From assembly GCF_009725995.1 (NCBI RefSeq), contig NZ_RCNS01000004.1:372001-436000 (forward strand): a stretch of DNA of 64,000 nucleotides, in the 5' to 3' direction. Within the stretch, counting starts at the first letter, position 1. Each line of letters begins with the position of its first letter. This DNA comes from Zobellia laminariae (GTDB taxonomy: Bacteria > Bacteroidota > Bacteroidia > Flavobacteriales > Flavobacteriaceae). The notes under the pieces were generated by a model, which was given only the letters and a program-made list of their open reading frames with translations, searched no databases and had not been told where the DNA came from. Positions 28,352 through 37,968 of the stretch are shown here, piece after piece. Position numbers and translations under genes: made by a program.

Positions 28352-29707
28352 ATGAAAAAGCTATTGTTATCATCTATAGCGTTTGTTTTTTTGCTCAGCA
28401 GTTGCGGATCAAAGACAAAGGGAGAGCTAGTCGGGGTCCAAGGAAAGAAGTGGTATCCTGAGAAACCTCATGGGATGGAACTCATTCCAAGAGGATCCTT
28501 TATCATGGGAAAATCCGAAGAGGACCAGGCAAAAATGCAAAACGCACCAACAAAGACCGTAACGGTCCGATCGTTCTACATGGATGACACCGAGATTACG
28601 AATAGCGAGTATCGCCAGTTCGTAGAATGGGTACAAGATTCCATTACTAGAACAAAATTGGCCATTTTGGCAGACGAATTAGGTCTAGGGCCAGAGGATG
28701 AAGGTATTGGCGAGTATGCATTTAAGGATGCGGATACGACTAAACTTTCGGCTTATGACAAGTACATGTTGGATAATTATGCCGGCATGGGCGAGACTGG
28801 TTTTGAAGGACGTGCATTGAATAAAGACCAAGATCTTGTTTGGGATATTTCAGATTATCCAGATGAGTACTATACAGAGGTTATGGATTCATTGTACATC
28901 CCTGAAGAGGAGTCTTATAACGGTCAGCGTACTGTTGATGTTACTAAGCTGAAGTACAAGTATAGCTGGATGGATATCGAAGCTGCTGCACGTTCTAGAA
29001 CAGGAAGAAGAAAAGATTTTATCCGTCAAGAAGAACTTGAGATTTATCCTGATACAACAGTTTGGATTCGTGATTTCGAATATTCGTACAACGAACCAAT
29101 GCATAATGATTATTTCTGGCATGATGCATACAGTGAGTATCCAGTAGTTGGTATTTCTTGGGAGCAAGCGAAAGCATTTTGTAACTGGAGAACGAAATTC
29201 AAGAATGACGATCAAAAAAGTAAGGGAAAACAATTTGTGAATAAATTCAGATTGCCAACCGAAGCAGAATGGGAATATGCTGCAAGAGGTGGTATTGAAG
29301 GAGGAACTTACCCATGGGGTGGTCCTTATGTAATAAGTGACACAGGTTGCTTTATGGCAAACTTTAAACCACAAAGAGGTGATTATGCAGCAGATGCAGC
29401 TTTATATACTGTAGAAGCCAAATCATATGAGCCTAATGATTTTAATCTTTACAACATGGCCGGTAACGTGTCTGAATGGACAAATTCTAGCTATGATCCA
29501 TCATCTTACGAATTCGTTTCTACAATGAACCCTAACGGTGGCGATGGGGCAAATGCTAGAAAAGTTATCAGAGGTGGTTCTTGGAAAGATGTTGCTTACT
29601 TCCTACAGGTAAGTACTAGAGATTACGAATATGCAGATTCTGCACGTAGCTACATTGGTTTTAGAACCGTTCAAGATTACATGGGTGAAGAAGATTCAAC
29701 TCAATAG
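28352..29707 (+). CDS. gldK: gliding motility / type IX secretion lipoprotein GldK
   Basis: Outer-membrane lipoprotein (MKKLLLSSIAFVFLLSSC) with an FGE/SUMF1-like fold (MELIPRGSFIMGKSEE, RLPTEAEWEYAARGG, NMAGNVSEWTNSSYD, RGGSWKDVAYF, YIGFRTVQ). GldK forms periplasmic rings with GldN (PorK/PorN in Porphyromonas) that are part of the type IX secretion core. The fold derives from formylglycine-generating enzymes, but GldK is not known to have that activity. It opens the gldK-gldL-gldM-gldN run. A 261-base gap follows before gldL, without an evident terminator. Confidence 0.96.
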   Translation: MKKLLLSSIAFVFLLSSCGSKTKGELVGVQGKKWYPEKPHGMELIPRGSFIMGKSEEDQAKMQNAPTKTVTVRSFYMDDTEITNSEYRQFVEWVQDSITRTKLAILADELGLGPEDEGIGEYAFKDADTTKLSAYDKYMLDNYAGMGETGFEGRALNKDQDLVWDISDYPDEYYTEVMDSLYIPEEESYNGQRTVDVTKLKYKYSWMDIEAAARSRTGRRKDFIRQEELEIYPDTTVWIRDFEYSYNEPMHNDYFWHDAYSEYPVVGISWEQAKAFCNWRTKFKNDDQKSKGKQFVNKFRLPTEAEWEYAARGGIEGGTYPWGGPYVISDTGCFMANFKPQRGDYAADAALYTVEAKSYEPNDFNLYNMAGNVSEWTNSSYDPSSYEFVSTMNPNGGDGANARKVIRGGSWKDVAYFLQVSTRDYEYADSARSYIGFRTVQDYMGEEDSTQ

Positions 29708-29968
29708 AAAGTAAGAAGTAAATGCTATTATAAGAATAACACAGCTGGCTAAAAGTATTGCCTACAGTACAGGAAAACCAGTAGATAAAAATACAATATT
29801 AGTAGTATTTCAAAAATCAAGTCGGAATATTACTTTAGTAAAAGTTTTAAATACACAAATACAAATACACCATCGGATTCTTCTAGCCATAGAAGATGAT
29901 GATAAACAAATCAAACAGTAAACCAAATCTTTATTATTAACATTAATTTTTAAATTAAACCTTAAATT

Positions 29969-30625
29969 ATGGCACAGTCAAAATCAACAAAAAAATTATT
30001 TAACATGGCCTACGGCCTTGGTGCATCGGTAGTAATTATTGGAGCATTGTTCAAGATTCTTCACTGGGAGTTCGGACCTTTAACAGGTGGTCTTCTATTA
30101 GCGGTAGGTCTTATTACAGAAGCTCTTATTTTTGCAATTAGTGCATTTGAGCCAGTAGATGACGAGTACGATTGGTCTTTAGTATATCCAGAATTAGCCG
30201 GTGGTGCTTCTATGGGAGTTGCAAGAAGCAACGAAGCTCAAGAAATTAAAGAAGCAGAAGCTTCATTGTCTGGTAAATTAGACGATTTATTAAAAGAAGC
30301 CGGTGTTGACGCTAGCTTAATGGAAAGTCTTGGATCAAGTATCCGTAATTTCGAAGGTGCAGCTAAGGGTATTGCCCCAACAGTTGACGCTATGGAGTCT
30401 ACAAGAAAGTATTCTGATGAAATGGTACAAGCTGCAGCTCAAATGGAGTCGTTGAACAGCTTATACAAAGTACAGTTAGAGAGTGCTAGCAAACAAGCTT
30501 CGGTAAACGAAGAAGTGGTACAAAATGCATCAGCTCTTAAAGATCAGATGGCATCTTTATCTACTAACCTTTCTTCTTTAAACGGAGTTTACGGTGGTAT
30601 GTTAACTGCAATGACTAGAAACTAA
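29969..30625 (+). CDS. gldL: type IX secretion motor protein GldL
   Basis: Inner-membrane stator-like protein that with GldM uses the proton gradient to drive type IX secretion and gliding. Two membrane helices fill residues about 13-33 and 38-60. E51 in LITEALIFA matches the essential membrane glutamate of F. johnsoniae GldL, and K29 and H32 in ALFKILHWE are also kept. The C-terminal part is a cytoplasmic, helical, coiled-coil-like region. At 218 residues it is typical. It is followed by gldM after 53 bases. Confidence 0.96.
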   Translation: MAQSKSTKKLFNMAYGLGASVVIIGALFKILHWEFGPLTGGLLLAVGLITEALIFAISAFEPVDDEYDWSLVYPELAGGASMGVARSNEAQEIKEAEASLSGKLDDLLKEAGVDASLMESLGSSIRNFEGAAKGIAPTVDAMESTRKYSDEMVQAAAQMESLNSLYKVQLESASKQASVNEEVVQNASALKDQMASLSTNLSSLNGVYGGMLTAMTRN

Positions 30626-30678
30626 TTAGAGATTAGTTAACCCCAAATCAATTAATTAATCAAACCTAATTAGAAAAC

Positions 30679-32238
30679 ATGGCAGGAGGAAAAGCAACAC
30701 CACGTCAGAAGATGATCAATCTAATGTATTTGATCTTCATCGCTATGCTGGCGTTAAACATGAGCAAAGAAGTACTTGCAGCTTTCGGTATTATGAACGA
30801 AAAGATGGAAGCTTCAAACGAAAAGACTACAGAAAGTAACCTAGCTTTCTTAGGTGGTCTAGAGACTAAAGCTGGAGAAGATTCCGAGAAATACGGAAAG
30901 CTTTATAAAGATGCTGAGAAAATCAAGCAGATGTCACAAGAGTATTACGACTATCTAGAAGGCCTTAAAAAAGGTATGACAGAAGGTTTAGAAGATGCTA
31001 CTGACTATGCAAGAATGGATAATTCTGATTTCTTAGATCAAAAATTCTTTCAAGGAGACAATCTATCGGAAGGTGGAAAGGAATTCATGAGTAGAATTAG
31101 TGATTACCGCACACAAGTGGCGGCTATTGTACCAAAAGATTTGAAAGAATCTGTTAACGCTCGTTTCAAGACCGGTGATGAAAACGGTAAAGAAGAAAAG
31201 AGAGATGGTAGCAAGCAAGATTGGATCAATTACCACTACGAAGGTTATCCTTTAGTAGCTTCTTTAGCTAAACTTACGGCGCTTCAAGCAGACGTAAAAG
31301 CTACAGAGGAAGACGCTCTTAAAAGAATGTTGGAAGGTGAGTTAACGAGCCAAGTATCGCTTAAGAATTTTGCAACATCATTACAGGCTAGTAAATCTGC
31401 TTTTTACTCTGGTGAGAAGTATGACGGTAAGATTATCATTAGTAAAACTGATAATTCTTCTACTCCTGTAAAAGCTGAATTAACGTTAGACGGAAGAAAA
31501 CTTTCTGAAGGTTCTGATTATAAATTAGAAGCTGGTGGTGTTCAAATGTTAATTAGCTCAGGTTCAGCTGGTGATCATACTGTAGAAGGTATATTATACT
31601 TTAAGCAGGATGGTGAAGAGATTCCTGTACCTGTAAAAAATAGCTTTGCAACTATAAGCAAGCCTAACTCTGCTTTAATTGCAGCAGATAAGATGAACGT
31701 TGTTTATCGTGGTGTAGCTAACCCAATGTCTATATCTATACCTGGTATTCCAGATAATAAGGTAAGTGCATCCGCTCCAGGACTTAAGAAAGTAAGTGCT
31801 AGTAAGTATGTAATGAACCCTGGAACAGGTAGAACGGTTAAGATTGTTGCTTCTGGTACTTTGCCTGATGGTCAACGTATTTCTACACCGGCAGAGTTTA
31901 GAATTAAGGATATTCCAAGACCTGCAGGTTCTGTAAGTAAGCAGACTGGTAGTGCTAAAATGCCTAGATCTAACATGGAAATTGCTACTATTGGTGCAAT
32001 GTTAGAAGACTTTGATTTTGATTTGAACCTAAAAGTTAGTGGTTTCAAATTCAAAGTTCCTGGTCAGCCTACTGTAAGTGTTAACGGAAGTAGATTGAAC
32101 GCTAATGCCAAATCGGCCCTTAAGAGAGCTAAAAGAGGTGATGCTGTTCAGATATTTGATATCCAAGCTTACATTACAAATAACAAGAGTTATAAATTGA
32201 AGAAAGTATCTCCGGTTGTAGTGGAGATTACAAACTAA
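30679..32238 (+). CDS. gldM: type IX secretion motor protein GldM
   Basis: Bitopic protein with one N-terminal membrane helix (MINLMYLIFIAMLALNMSKEV) and a long periplasmic part of four domains (D1-D4, about 60-515). GldM transmits motion from the GldL ring to the GldK/GldN rings at the outer membrane. The start MAGGKATPRQKMINLMYL is the family start. Lys- and Gly-rich immunoglobulin-like domains follow in the C-terminal half. At 519 residues it has the expected length. Confidence 0.96.
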   Translation: MAGGKATPRQKMINLMYLIFIAMLALNMSKEVLAAFGIMNEKMEASNEKTTESNLAFLGGLETKAGEDSEKYGKLYKDAEKIKQMSQEYYDYLEGLKKGMTEGLEDATDYARMDNSDFLDQKFFQGDNLSEGGKEFMSRISDYRTQVAAIVPKDLKESVNARFKTGDENGKEEKRDGSKQDWINYHYEGYPLVASLAKLTALQADVKATEEDALKRMLEGELTSQVSLKNFATSLQASKSAFYSGEKYDGKIIISKTDNSSTPVKAELTLDGRKLSEGSDYKLEAGGVQMLISSGSAGDHTVEGILYFKQDGEEIPVPVKNSFATISKPNSALIAADKMNVVYRGVANPMSISIPGIPDNKVSASAPGLKKVSASKYVMNPGTGRTVKIVASGTLPDGQRISTPAEFRIKDIPRPAGSVSKQTGSAKMPRSNMEIATIGAMLEDFDFDLNLKVSGFKFKVPGQPTVSVNGSRLNANAKSALKRAKRGDAVQIFDIQAYITNNKSYKLKKVSPVVVEITN

Positions 32239-32253
32239 TAACAACTAGTAAAA

Positions 32254-32280
32254 ACCGGGCAATCTTTTGATTGCTCGGTA
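32254..32280 (+). other. hairpin between gldM and gldN
   Basis: ACCGGGCAATC and GATTGCTCGGT form a stem of about ten pairs with one mismatch and a loop of a few T. It is followed by ATTTAAAAT and not a T run. It may act as an attenuator or an RNA stability element that sets the ratio of GldN to GldM. This is an inference from position. Confidence 0.4.
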
Positions 32281-32298
32281 ATTTAAAATATTACAAAG

Positions 32299-33201
32299 AT
32301 GAATTGGAAAAATGCTTTAGTAATTGGTGCAGTAACATTGTTGCCAGTTTCCATGATGGCTCAGGCGAACGTTTTGAACGCTAAAAAGCCAGAGGAAATA
32401 GGCATTAAGACCGAAGCTCAAAAAGCTTTGGACAATGATGCTCCCCTCAAGTATGGTTATGTAGATGATCGTGACATTCTTTGGTCTAAGACCGTATGGG
32501 AAGTTATTGATCTAGATGAAAGGGTAAACTTTCCCTTATATTATCCTACTGATACTATAGATATAGGTAAAGATAGAAGGTCATTGTACGATGTTCTTTT
32601 GAAGAATATTCAGAATGGTACGCTAAAAGATGTTTATGCAGATTCTTATTTTACGGATAAGCGTAAGTTTAGCGATCTTTCTAGTACGTTGCAAAAGGTA
32701 GATACTACGGATTATGGTTATGAACAGATCAATGCAGGTGAAGCACTTTCTCCTGAATATGTGATGAAGAGAAACCTTTCTGCCGCAGATATCGAAGAAT
32801 ACCGTATAAAAGGTATGTGGTATTTTGATAAACGCCAAGGAGAATTAAAATACCGTTTATTGGGTATTGCTCCAGTTGCACCAGACGTTAACTTTATCGA
32901 TGATGAATCTATGAATCCAGGTGATGCAAATGTTGAGCTTTTTTGGGTATGGTACCCAGATGCACGGCAGATTTTGCACGAGGCCAAAGTTTTCAACCAG
33001 AGAAATTCTGCACAACCTATCTCTTTTGATATGTTGTTAAATGCAAGAAGATTTAATGGTGTAATCTATAGAGAAGACAACGTTCATGGCGATCGTAAGG
33101 TAAATGATTATGTTACCGATAATGCCTTGTTTCAGTTGTTGGAAGCCGGTAGAATACAAGAGGTCATAAGAGACCGTGAACAAGACATGTGGGCCTACTA
33201 G
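32299..33201 (+). CDS. gldN: gliding motility / type IX secretion protein GldN
   Basis: Periplasmic partner of GldK in the outer-membrane-attached ring. It has a signal peptide (MNWKNALVIGAVTLLPVSMMAQ) and no lipobox. The family blocks are DDRDILWSKTVWEVIDLDERVNFPLYYP near the N-terminus and GVIYREDNVHGDRKVNDYV near the C-terminus. At 300 residues the length is normal. It is the last gene of the gld run and is followed directly by a strong terminator, so the gld unit ends here. Confidence 0.95.
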   Translation: MNWKNALVIGAVTLLPVSMMAQANVLNAKKPEEIGIKTEAQKALDNDAPLKYGYVDDRDILWSKTVWEVIDLDERVNFPLYYPTDTIDIGKDRRSLYDVLLKNIQNGTLKDVYADSYFTDKRKFSDLSSTLQKVDTTDYGYEQINAGEALSPEYVMKRNLSAADIEEYRIKGMWYFDKRQGELKYRLLGIAPVAPDVNFIDDESMNPGDANVELFWVWYPDARQILHEAKVFNQRNSAQPISFDMLLNARRFNGVIYREDNVHGDRKVNDYVTDNALFQLLEAGRIQEVIRDREQDMWAY

Positions 33202-33234
33202 TCCCTAGAATATTCCAATTCAAATAGTATTGAG

Positions 33235-33267
33235 CGCCCTGACAATTTTTGTCAGGGCGTTTTTTTT
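33235..33267 (+). terminator. strong terminator of the gld operon
   Basis: CGCCCTGAC (33235-33243) pairs perfectly with GTCAGGGCG (33251-33259) and is followed by eight T. It lies 34 bases past gldN. Confidence 0.92.
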
Positions 33268-33293
33268 GATTGGCAATTTTCTACCTTTACCAC

Positions 33294-34346
33294 ATGGTAG
33301 ATTATTTAATTGTAGGGCTTGGTCTTGCGGGTATTTCGTTTTGTGAGCAATTAGAAAAGAACAGCAAAACTTTTAAGGTTGTAAGCGATGCTTCTCAAAC
33401 TTCTTCAATCGTCGCAGGAGGTTTATATAACCCCGTGATTCTGAAACGTTTTACATTGGCCTGGCAGGCGGAAGAACAACTTATGTTAGCAAAGTCCTTT
33501 TATGCCAATTTGGAGCGTAAATTAGATGTAAAGCTAGATTATGTGCTTCCTGTCTATAGAAGGTTCCATTCTGTGGAGGAGCAAAATCAATGGTTTGTAG
33601 CTTCTGATAAAAAAGGCTTGGATGTCTTTTTAAATACCACGATTAAACTAAATGAGAATAGCAATATAGATGCTCCGTACGGATATGGAGAAGTAATGCA
33701 TACCGGAAGGATTGATACCAAAAAAATGGTTTTGTCTTATAAAAGGTACCTTCAAAAAAAAGGTGTGCTATCTGAGGAAACGTTTGATTTTGATAATTTA
33801 CACCTTACTGAAAATGGAGTTGAGTATGGTTCTATTTCTGCTAGACAAATTGTTTTTGCCGAAGGTTTTGGTTTGAAGACCAATCCTTTTTTCAATTATT
33901 TGCCCATGCAGGGCTCTAAGGGAGAGTATCTTTTTATAGAAGCTCCAAATCTAAAAGAAGAAAGAGCTATAAAATCCTCTGTGTTTATTATCCCTCAAGG
34001 AAATGATATTTATCGGGTAGGTGCCAATTATGAGCACAATGATAAAACTAATTTGCCTACAGAAAGTGCAAAAGAAGGTCTTTTGGCAAAATTAAGAACT
34101 GTACTTAAATGTGAGTTTAATGTTGTGGGCCAAGTAGCGGGTGTACGGCCGACTGTGACGGATAGAAAGCCCTTGGTGGGGAGACATCCTAAGTTTAAAC
34201 AAATGTATGTGCTTAATGGTTTTGGTTCCCGTGGTGTATTAATAGGCCCCTCAGCATCAAATCAATTATATGCTTATGTTGAAAATAATGGGACACTGGA
34301 CCCAGAGTTAAACATAGCCCGATTTACTGAGAAATTTTTTCGTTAA
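33294..34346 (+). CDS. FAD-dependent oxidoreductase (DAO family)
   Basis: The N-terminus carries a Rossmann dinucleotide motif (DYLIVGLGLAGISFCEQLE) and later AGGLYNP, typical of D-amino-acid-oxidase-like flavoproteins. The C-terminus has GVRPTVTDRKPLVGRHP and NGFGSRGVLIGPSAS. The substrate is unknown. The ATG at 33294 is chosen; the frame is open to a TTG at 33270 inside the terminator region. Its 3' end overlaps the convergent DUF983 gene by 23 bases. Confidence 0.85.
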   Translation: MVDYLIVGLGLAGISFCEQLEKNSKTFKVVSDASQTSSIVAGGLYNPVILKRFTLAWQAEEQLMLAKSFYANLERKLDVKLDYVLPVYRRFHSVEEQNQWFVASDKKGLDVFLNTTIKLNENSNIDAPYGYGEVMHTGRIDTKKMVLSYKRYLQKKGVLSEETFDFDNLHLTENGVEYGSISARQIVFAEGFGLKTNPFFNYLPMQGSKGEYLFIEAPNLKEERAIKSSVFIIPQGNDIYRVGANYEHNDKTNLPTESAKEGLLAKLRTVLKCEFNVVGQVAGVRPTVTDRKPLVGRHPKFKQMYVLNGFGSRGVLIGPSASNQLYAYVENNGTLDPELNIARFTEKFFR

Positions 34347-34746
34347 GTTTTTTCTTGTATTTGGCCGGAGCGTTGGGGTCGTAATGGATAAAAAAGTTAA
34401 TCCAGATATTTCTGGAAAGACGGACAATTAAAGGCATGAAAACAATCATAGTACCCACAATAGCAATAAATGTGTGGAACAATGTAGCACCAATAAATAA
34501 GAAGCTAATAACAAATGCGGCCACGGCAAAAGCAATTCCCACACCATAACTTACGTACATGGCACCATAAAAAAAAGAAGGTTCTATTTTGTATTTTGTT
34601 CCGCAAGTAGAGCAACGCTCGTGCATATTGAATATTTTACCCAAATGATATGGGTTTTTGTCCTCGTACATGCTCTCTTCATGGCATTTGGGACAACTTC
34701 CTGTTAAAATGCTGTATAGTTTGTTTCCTTTTTTTAACATTTGCAA
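34324..34746 (-). CDS. DUF983 membrane protein with zinc-ribbon cysteines
   Basis: A 140-residue protein with a cytoplasmic N-terminal zinc-ribbon-like module (GSCPKCHEES and RCSTCGTKY) followed by two membrane helices (about 60-110). This is the DUF983 family, whose function is unknown. It is convergent with the FAD oxidoreductase gene and overlaps its end by 23 bases. Confidence 0.85.
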   Translation of the reverse strand: MQMLKKGNKLYSILTGSCPKCHEESMYEDKNPYHLGKIFNMHERCSTCGTKYKIEPSFFYGAMYVSYGVGIAFAVAAFVISFLFIGATLFHTFIAIVGTMIVFMPLIVRLSRNIWINFFIHYDPNAPAKYKKKLNEKISQ

Positions 34747-34876
34747 AACTTTAGGTAAAAGTACAATTTTGACTTTTCTTTGAACGTAACGATCATTACA
34801 AAATATTGTTATTTTTCACAAATAATAAACCACCTTTTAGGCATGATGCCTATTTGAATCTAGAATTTTTTAAAGT

Positions 34877-36742
34877 ATGTTGAACATTCATAACCTTTCC
34901 GTTTCTTTTGGCGGAGAATATCTTTTTGAGGAAATATCCTTTCGTTTGAATGGTGGTGATCGCGTTGGTCTGATCGGTAAAAACGGAGCGGGTAAGTCAA
35001 CGCTTTTAAAAATGCTTTCCAAAGATATGCCTATAGACTCGGGCACAATTGCGATGGAGAAAAACATTAAAATTGGTTTTCTTCGTCAAGATATAGATTT
35101 TGTATTAGGCCGTACCGTGTTAGAAGAGGCGTATCAGGCTTTTGTAGAAATAAAAGCTTTAGAGCTTAGGCTAGATGATATAAACCATCAATTAGCAGAG
35201 CGAACGGATTATGAGAGTGATATTTATCATCAACTCATGGTTGATTTGAGTGATATAACCCATCACTATGAAATACTTGGTGGATACAATTACCAAGGTG
35301 AGACAGAAAAAATACTACTAGGTTTAGGTTTTAACCGTGAAGATTTTGATAAGAAAACGGATACGTTTTCGGGCGGTTGGAGAATGCGAATCGAGTTAGC
35401 AAAACTTTTACTGCAAAGTAATGATGTATTGTTGCTAGATGAGCCTACGAACCACTTGGATATTGAATCTATTATTTGGTTGGAACAGTTTTTAAAAGGT
35501 TATACCGGTGCAGTTGTAATTGTATCTCACGATAAAATGTTTTTGGATAATGTTACTAACCGTACTATAGAAATTTCTTTAGGTCGTATCTACGATTACG
35601 GTAAACCTTATTCAGAGTTTCTACTTCTTAGAGGAGAAATAAAAGAGCAACAAATGAATGCTCTAAAAAATCAGGAAAAAGAAATTCAGCAAGCAGAACG
35701 TTTAATAGAGAAGTTCCGCGCCAAAAGTTCCAAGGCTTCCATGGCTCAATCACTTATCAAAAAATTAGATAAGATGGACCGGATAGAGGTTGATCAAGAT
35801 GATAATGCTGTAATGAATTTACGTTTCCCGGTGTCTATAACTCCTGGTAAAGTAATAGCAGAAATAGAAAAACTTTCTAAAAGCTACGGGGATAAAGATG
35901 TACTAAAAGGTGTTAATCTACTTTTGGAGCGAGACAGCAAGACAGCTTTTGTGGGGCAGAACGGCCAAGGGAAATCTACATTGGCTAAAATCATGGTGGG
36001 TGATCTTGATTATGGAGGTAAAATGAAGTTAGGCCACAACGTACAAATTGGATATTTTGCTCAAAACCAGGCTGAATATCTTGATGGTAGTAAAACTATC
36101 TTAGATACGATGATTGATGCTGCCAATGAAAAAAACAGGAGCAAGGTAAGAGATATTCTAGGGTCCTTTTTGTTTAAAGGAGATGAGGTAGAGAAATATG
36201 TAAAGGTACTTTCTGGTGGTGAGCGAAACCGTTTGGCTCTTGCCAAAATGCTTTTGCAGCCTTTTAATGTGTTGGTTATGGATGAACCAACCAACCACTT
36301 GGACATTCAATCTAAAAATGTATTAAAGCAGGCTTTACAGAATTTTGATGGAACGCTAGTTCTTGTTTCTCATGACAGGGATTTTCTTCAAGGGCTGACC
36401 AATAAAGTTTATGAGTTTAAAGACAAGGTAATTAAAGAGTATTTAGGTGATATAGATTATTACTTGGATCAGCGTAAAGTGGAAGACTTTAGGGCAATTG
36501 AAAAAAAGCAAGAACAACAAAAGAAAACCGCCGCTCCAAAATCTGGCGCAACAGATTTTAAAGAGCAGAAGAAATTAAAGTCACTAAAAAATAGACTTAG
36601 CTCTGTGGAAGCTGATATCTCTAGACTGGAAAAGGAAATTGCTGATATAGACCATAAACTCTTAATGGACTACGATAAAACTATAGAGGCCCCTAACTTT
36701 TTTGATGGTTATCAAAAGAAAAAAAGCAGTTGGAACAAATGA
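34877..36742 (+). CDS. ABC-F family ATP-binding protein with a frameshifted C-terminus
   Basis: A soluble protein with two ABC domains and no membrane segment, the ABC-F layout of ribosome-associated ATPases such as Uup and EttA. Walker A motifs are GKNGAGKST and GQNGQGKST, signatures are FSGGWRMRIELAKLL and LSGGERNRLALAKML, and Walker B motifs are LLLDEPTNHLD and LVMDEPTNHLD. A charged linker of about 80 residues joins the domains. The C-terminal coiled coil (KKLKSLKNRLSSVEADISRL) marks a Uup-like form. The frame ends SSWNK just after an A7 run; a -1 shift there restores 18 residues of plausible family tail, ending at 36783. The intact gene probably spans 34877-36783. Confidence 0.9.
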   Translation: MLNIHNLSVSFGGEYLFEEISFRLNGGDRVGLIGKNGAGKSTLLKMLSKDMPIDSGTIAMEKNIKIGFLRQDIDFVLGRTVLEEAYQAFVEIKALELRLDDINHQLAERTDYESDIYHQLMVDLSDITHHYEILGGYNYQGETEKILLGLGFNREDFDKKTDTFSGGWRMRIELAKLLLQSNDVLLLDEPTNHLDIESIIWLEQFLKGYTGAVVIVSHDKMFLDNVTNRTIEISLGRIYDYGKPYSEFLLLRGEIKEQQMNALKNQEKEIQQAERLIEKFRAKSSKASMAQSLIKKLDKMDRIEVDQDDNAVMNLRFPVSITPGKVIAEIEKLSKSYGDKDVLKGVNLLLERDSKTAFVGQNGQGKSTLAKIMVGDLDYGGKMKLGHNVQIGYFAQNQAEYLDGSKTILDTMIDAANEKNRSKVRDILGSFLFKGDEVEKYVKVLSGGERNRLALAKMLLQPFNVLVMDEPTNHLDIQSKNVLKQALQNFDGTLVLVSHDRDFLQGLTNKVYEFKDKVIKEYLGDIDYYLDQRKVEDFRAIEKKQEQQKKTAAPKSGATDFKEQKKLKSLKNRLSSVEADISRLEKEIADIDHKLLMDYDKTIEAPNFFDGYQKKKSSWNK

Positions 36743-36783
36743 TGGTTAAGTGGGAAGATATCACCCTAGAACTAGAAAATTAA
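36719..36783 (+). other. A7 run and out-of-frame tail of the ABC-F gene
   Basis: The zero frame reads CAA AAG AAA AAA AGC AGT TGG AAC AAA TGA. In the -1 frame after the A7 run (36719-36725) the sequence reads QLEQMMVKWEDITLELEN and stops at 36781-36783. This continues the coiled-coil character and looks like a normal ABC-F end. It could be a real one-base deletion, a base-calling error in the homopolymer, or slippage by ribosome or polymerase. The sequence alone cannot decide. Confidence 0.75.
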
Positions 36784-36967
36784 TAGGTATTTAGGGTAAA
36801 CTACAATGGTGAAATTTTACTCACAACAGATTATTAGGTTTTCACAACATTATAGTGCAGTTAGACGATAATTTTTGTTTTTCATCTAGATTTAGGCTTA
36901 TTTTTGTAGGGTAATTCCCAAAGAATTGCAAAAACCCAAACTGTCAACCAAAAAAATAAGCAATTGT

Positions 36968-37837
36968 ATGAAAAGTCTATTTAGTTTTTTAGTGCTTTTT
37001 TGCATTACGGTGCATACGGTCTTGGCCGAAGTCCCAAACAAAGAGATGGAGTCATTAGTGGCGCTTTATAATTCTACAAATGGGGACTCATGGGTAAGAT
37101 CATGGGATATGACTGCTGATGTTAGTACATGGGAGGGTGTTACGATTAGAAATAATCGTGTGGTAGAAATCAATCTTTTTAATAATAATCTTCAGGGAGT
37201 TATTCCAAGTAGTATTGGTAGCCTTGAAAAGTTAGAATCCTTAAACTTAGCTTTCAATGGTATAACGGGAGAGCTACCTAAAGAAATTGCAGAACTTTCC
37301 AAGCTTCGTATTCTGAAGATTGAAATGAATCGTATTAAAGGAGAGCTTCCGCAAGAACTTGGGAACATGAAAAGCTTAATGGAACTTACTGCCTTTAATA
37401 ATTTTATTACAGGAAGTATTCCTGAAAGCATTGGAGATATTAAAAACCTCAAAGTTTTGAACTTATCAAGTAACAGCTTAAAAGGTAACATACCAAAATC
37501 TGTAGGTGGTCTAGCTCAGTTAGAAAGCTTAGGTCTTTTTGAAAATACATTGGAAGGAAGCATTCCTTCGGAAATAGGTGGACTAACAAAACTAAAGGAA
37601 CTTGTACTTGCCAATAATCAATTGGGTGGCGAGGTGCCAGAAGAGTTTGGTCAATTGGCTAGTCTTGAGGTTTTACAGATTCAGAATAACAAATTTGATT
37701 CTTTCAAAAACCTTCATACAATGGACGAAAAGCAGTTCTTGGTTTTTGACTATGATAAAGAAGATGATAAAATAGATTTCAAAAATGTTGAATACGGCAG
37801 AACTAGAATGGCCGACACAAAATTTGAAGATGAATAA
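36968..37837 (+). CDS. secreted leucine-rich-repeat protein
   Basis: A signal peptide (MKSLFSFLVLFCITVHTVLAE) precedes a cap with the DSWVRSWDM motif seen in front of plant-type LRRs. About seven repeats of roughly 24 residues with the LxxLxLxxNxLxGxIPxxI/L pattern follow (LQGVIPSSIGSLEKLESL, ITGSIPESIGDIKNLKVL and so on). Such proteins are usually outside the cell or on the surface and bind partners. No type IX C-terminal sorting domain is recognised at the end, which is acidic. The frame is open to 36926, but the ATG at 36968 starts the signal peptide. Confidence 0.88.
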   Translation: MKSLFSFLVLFCITVHTVLAEVPNKEMESLVALYNSTNGDSWVRSWDMTADVSTWEGVTIRNNRVVEINLFNNNLQGVIPSSIGSLEKLESLNLAFNGITGELPKEIAELSKLRILKIEMNRIKGELPQELGNMKSLMELTAFNNFITGSIPESIGDIKNLKVLNLSSNSLKGNIPKSVGGLAQLESLGLFENTLEGSIPSEIGGLTKLKELVLANNQLGGEVPEEFGQLASLEVLQIQNNKFDSFKNLHTMDEKQFLVFDYDKEDDKIDFKNVEYGRTRMADTKFEDE

Positions 37838-37877
37838 TAGAAAATAGATTTCCATAATTTATTAGTTAATTTGGTTA

Positions 37878-37907
37878 AAGGGATGCAGATATGCATCCCT
37901 TTTTTTA
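37878..37907 (+). terminator. terminator after the LRR gene
   Basis: AAGGGATGCA and TGCATCCCTT form a perfect ten-base stem with a four-base loop, followed by a T run. It lies 41 bases past the stop codon. Confidence 0.85.
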
Positions 37908-37968
37908 TGATACTTTCAAAAAAAGTAGTTTTAAGATACATTTAACTAAAGCCGCTTAAACTATTAAA

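Noticed and set aside
28352..29707. GldK as an active formylglycine-generating enzyme
   Set aside because: The FGE fold is present, but established work places GldK as a structural ring lipoprotein and the neighbours are gldL-gldM-gldN.
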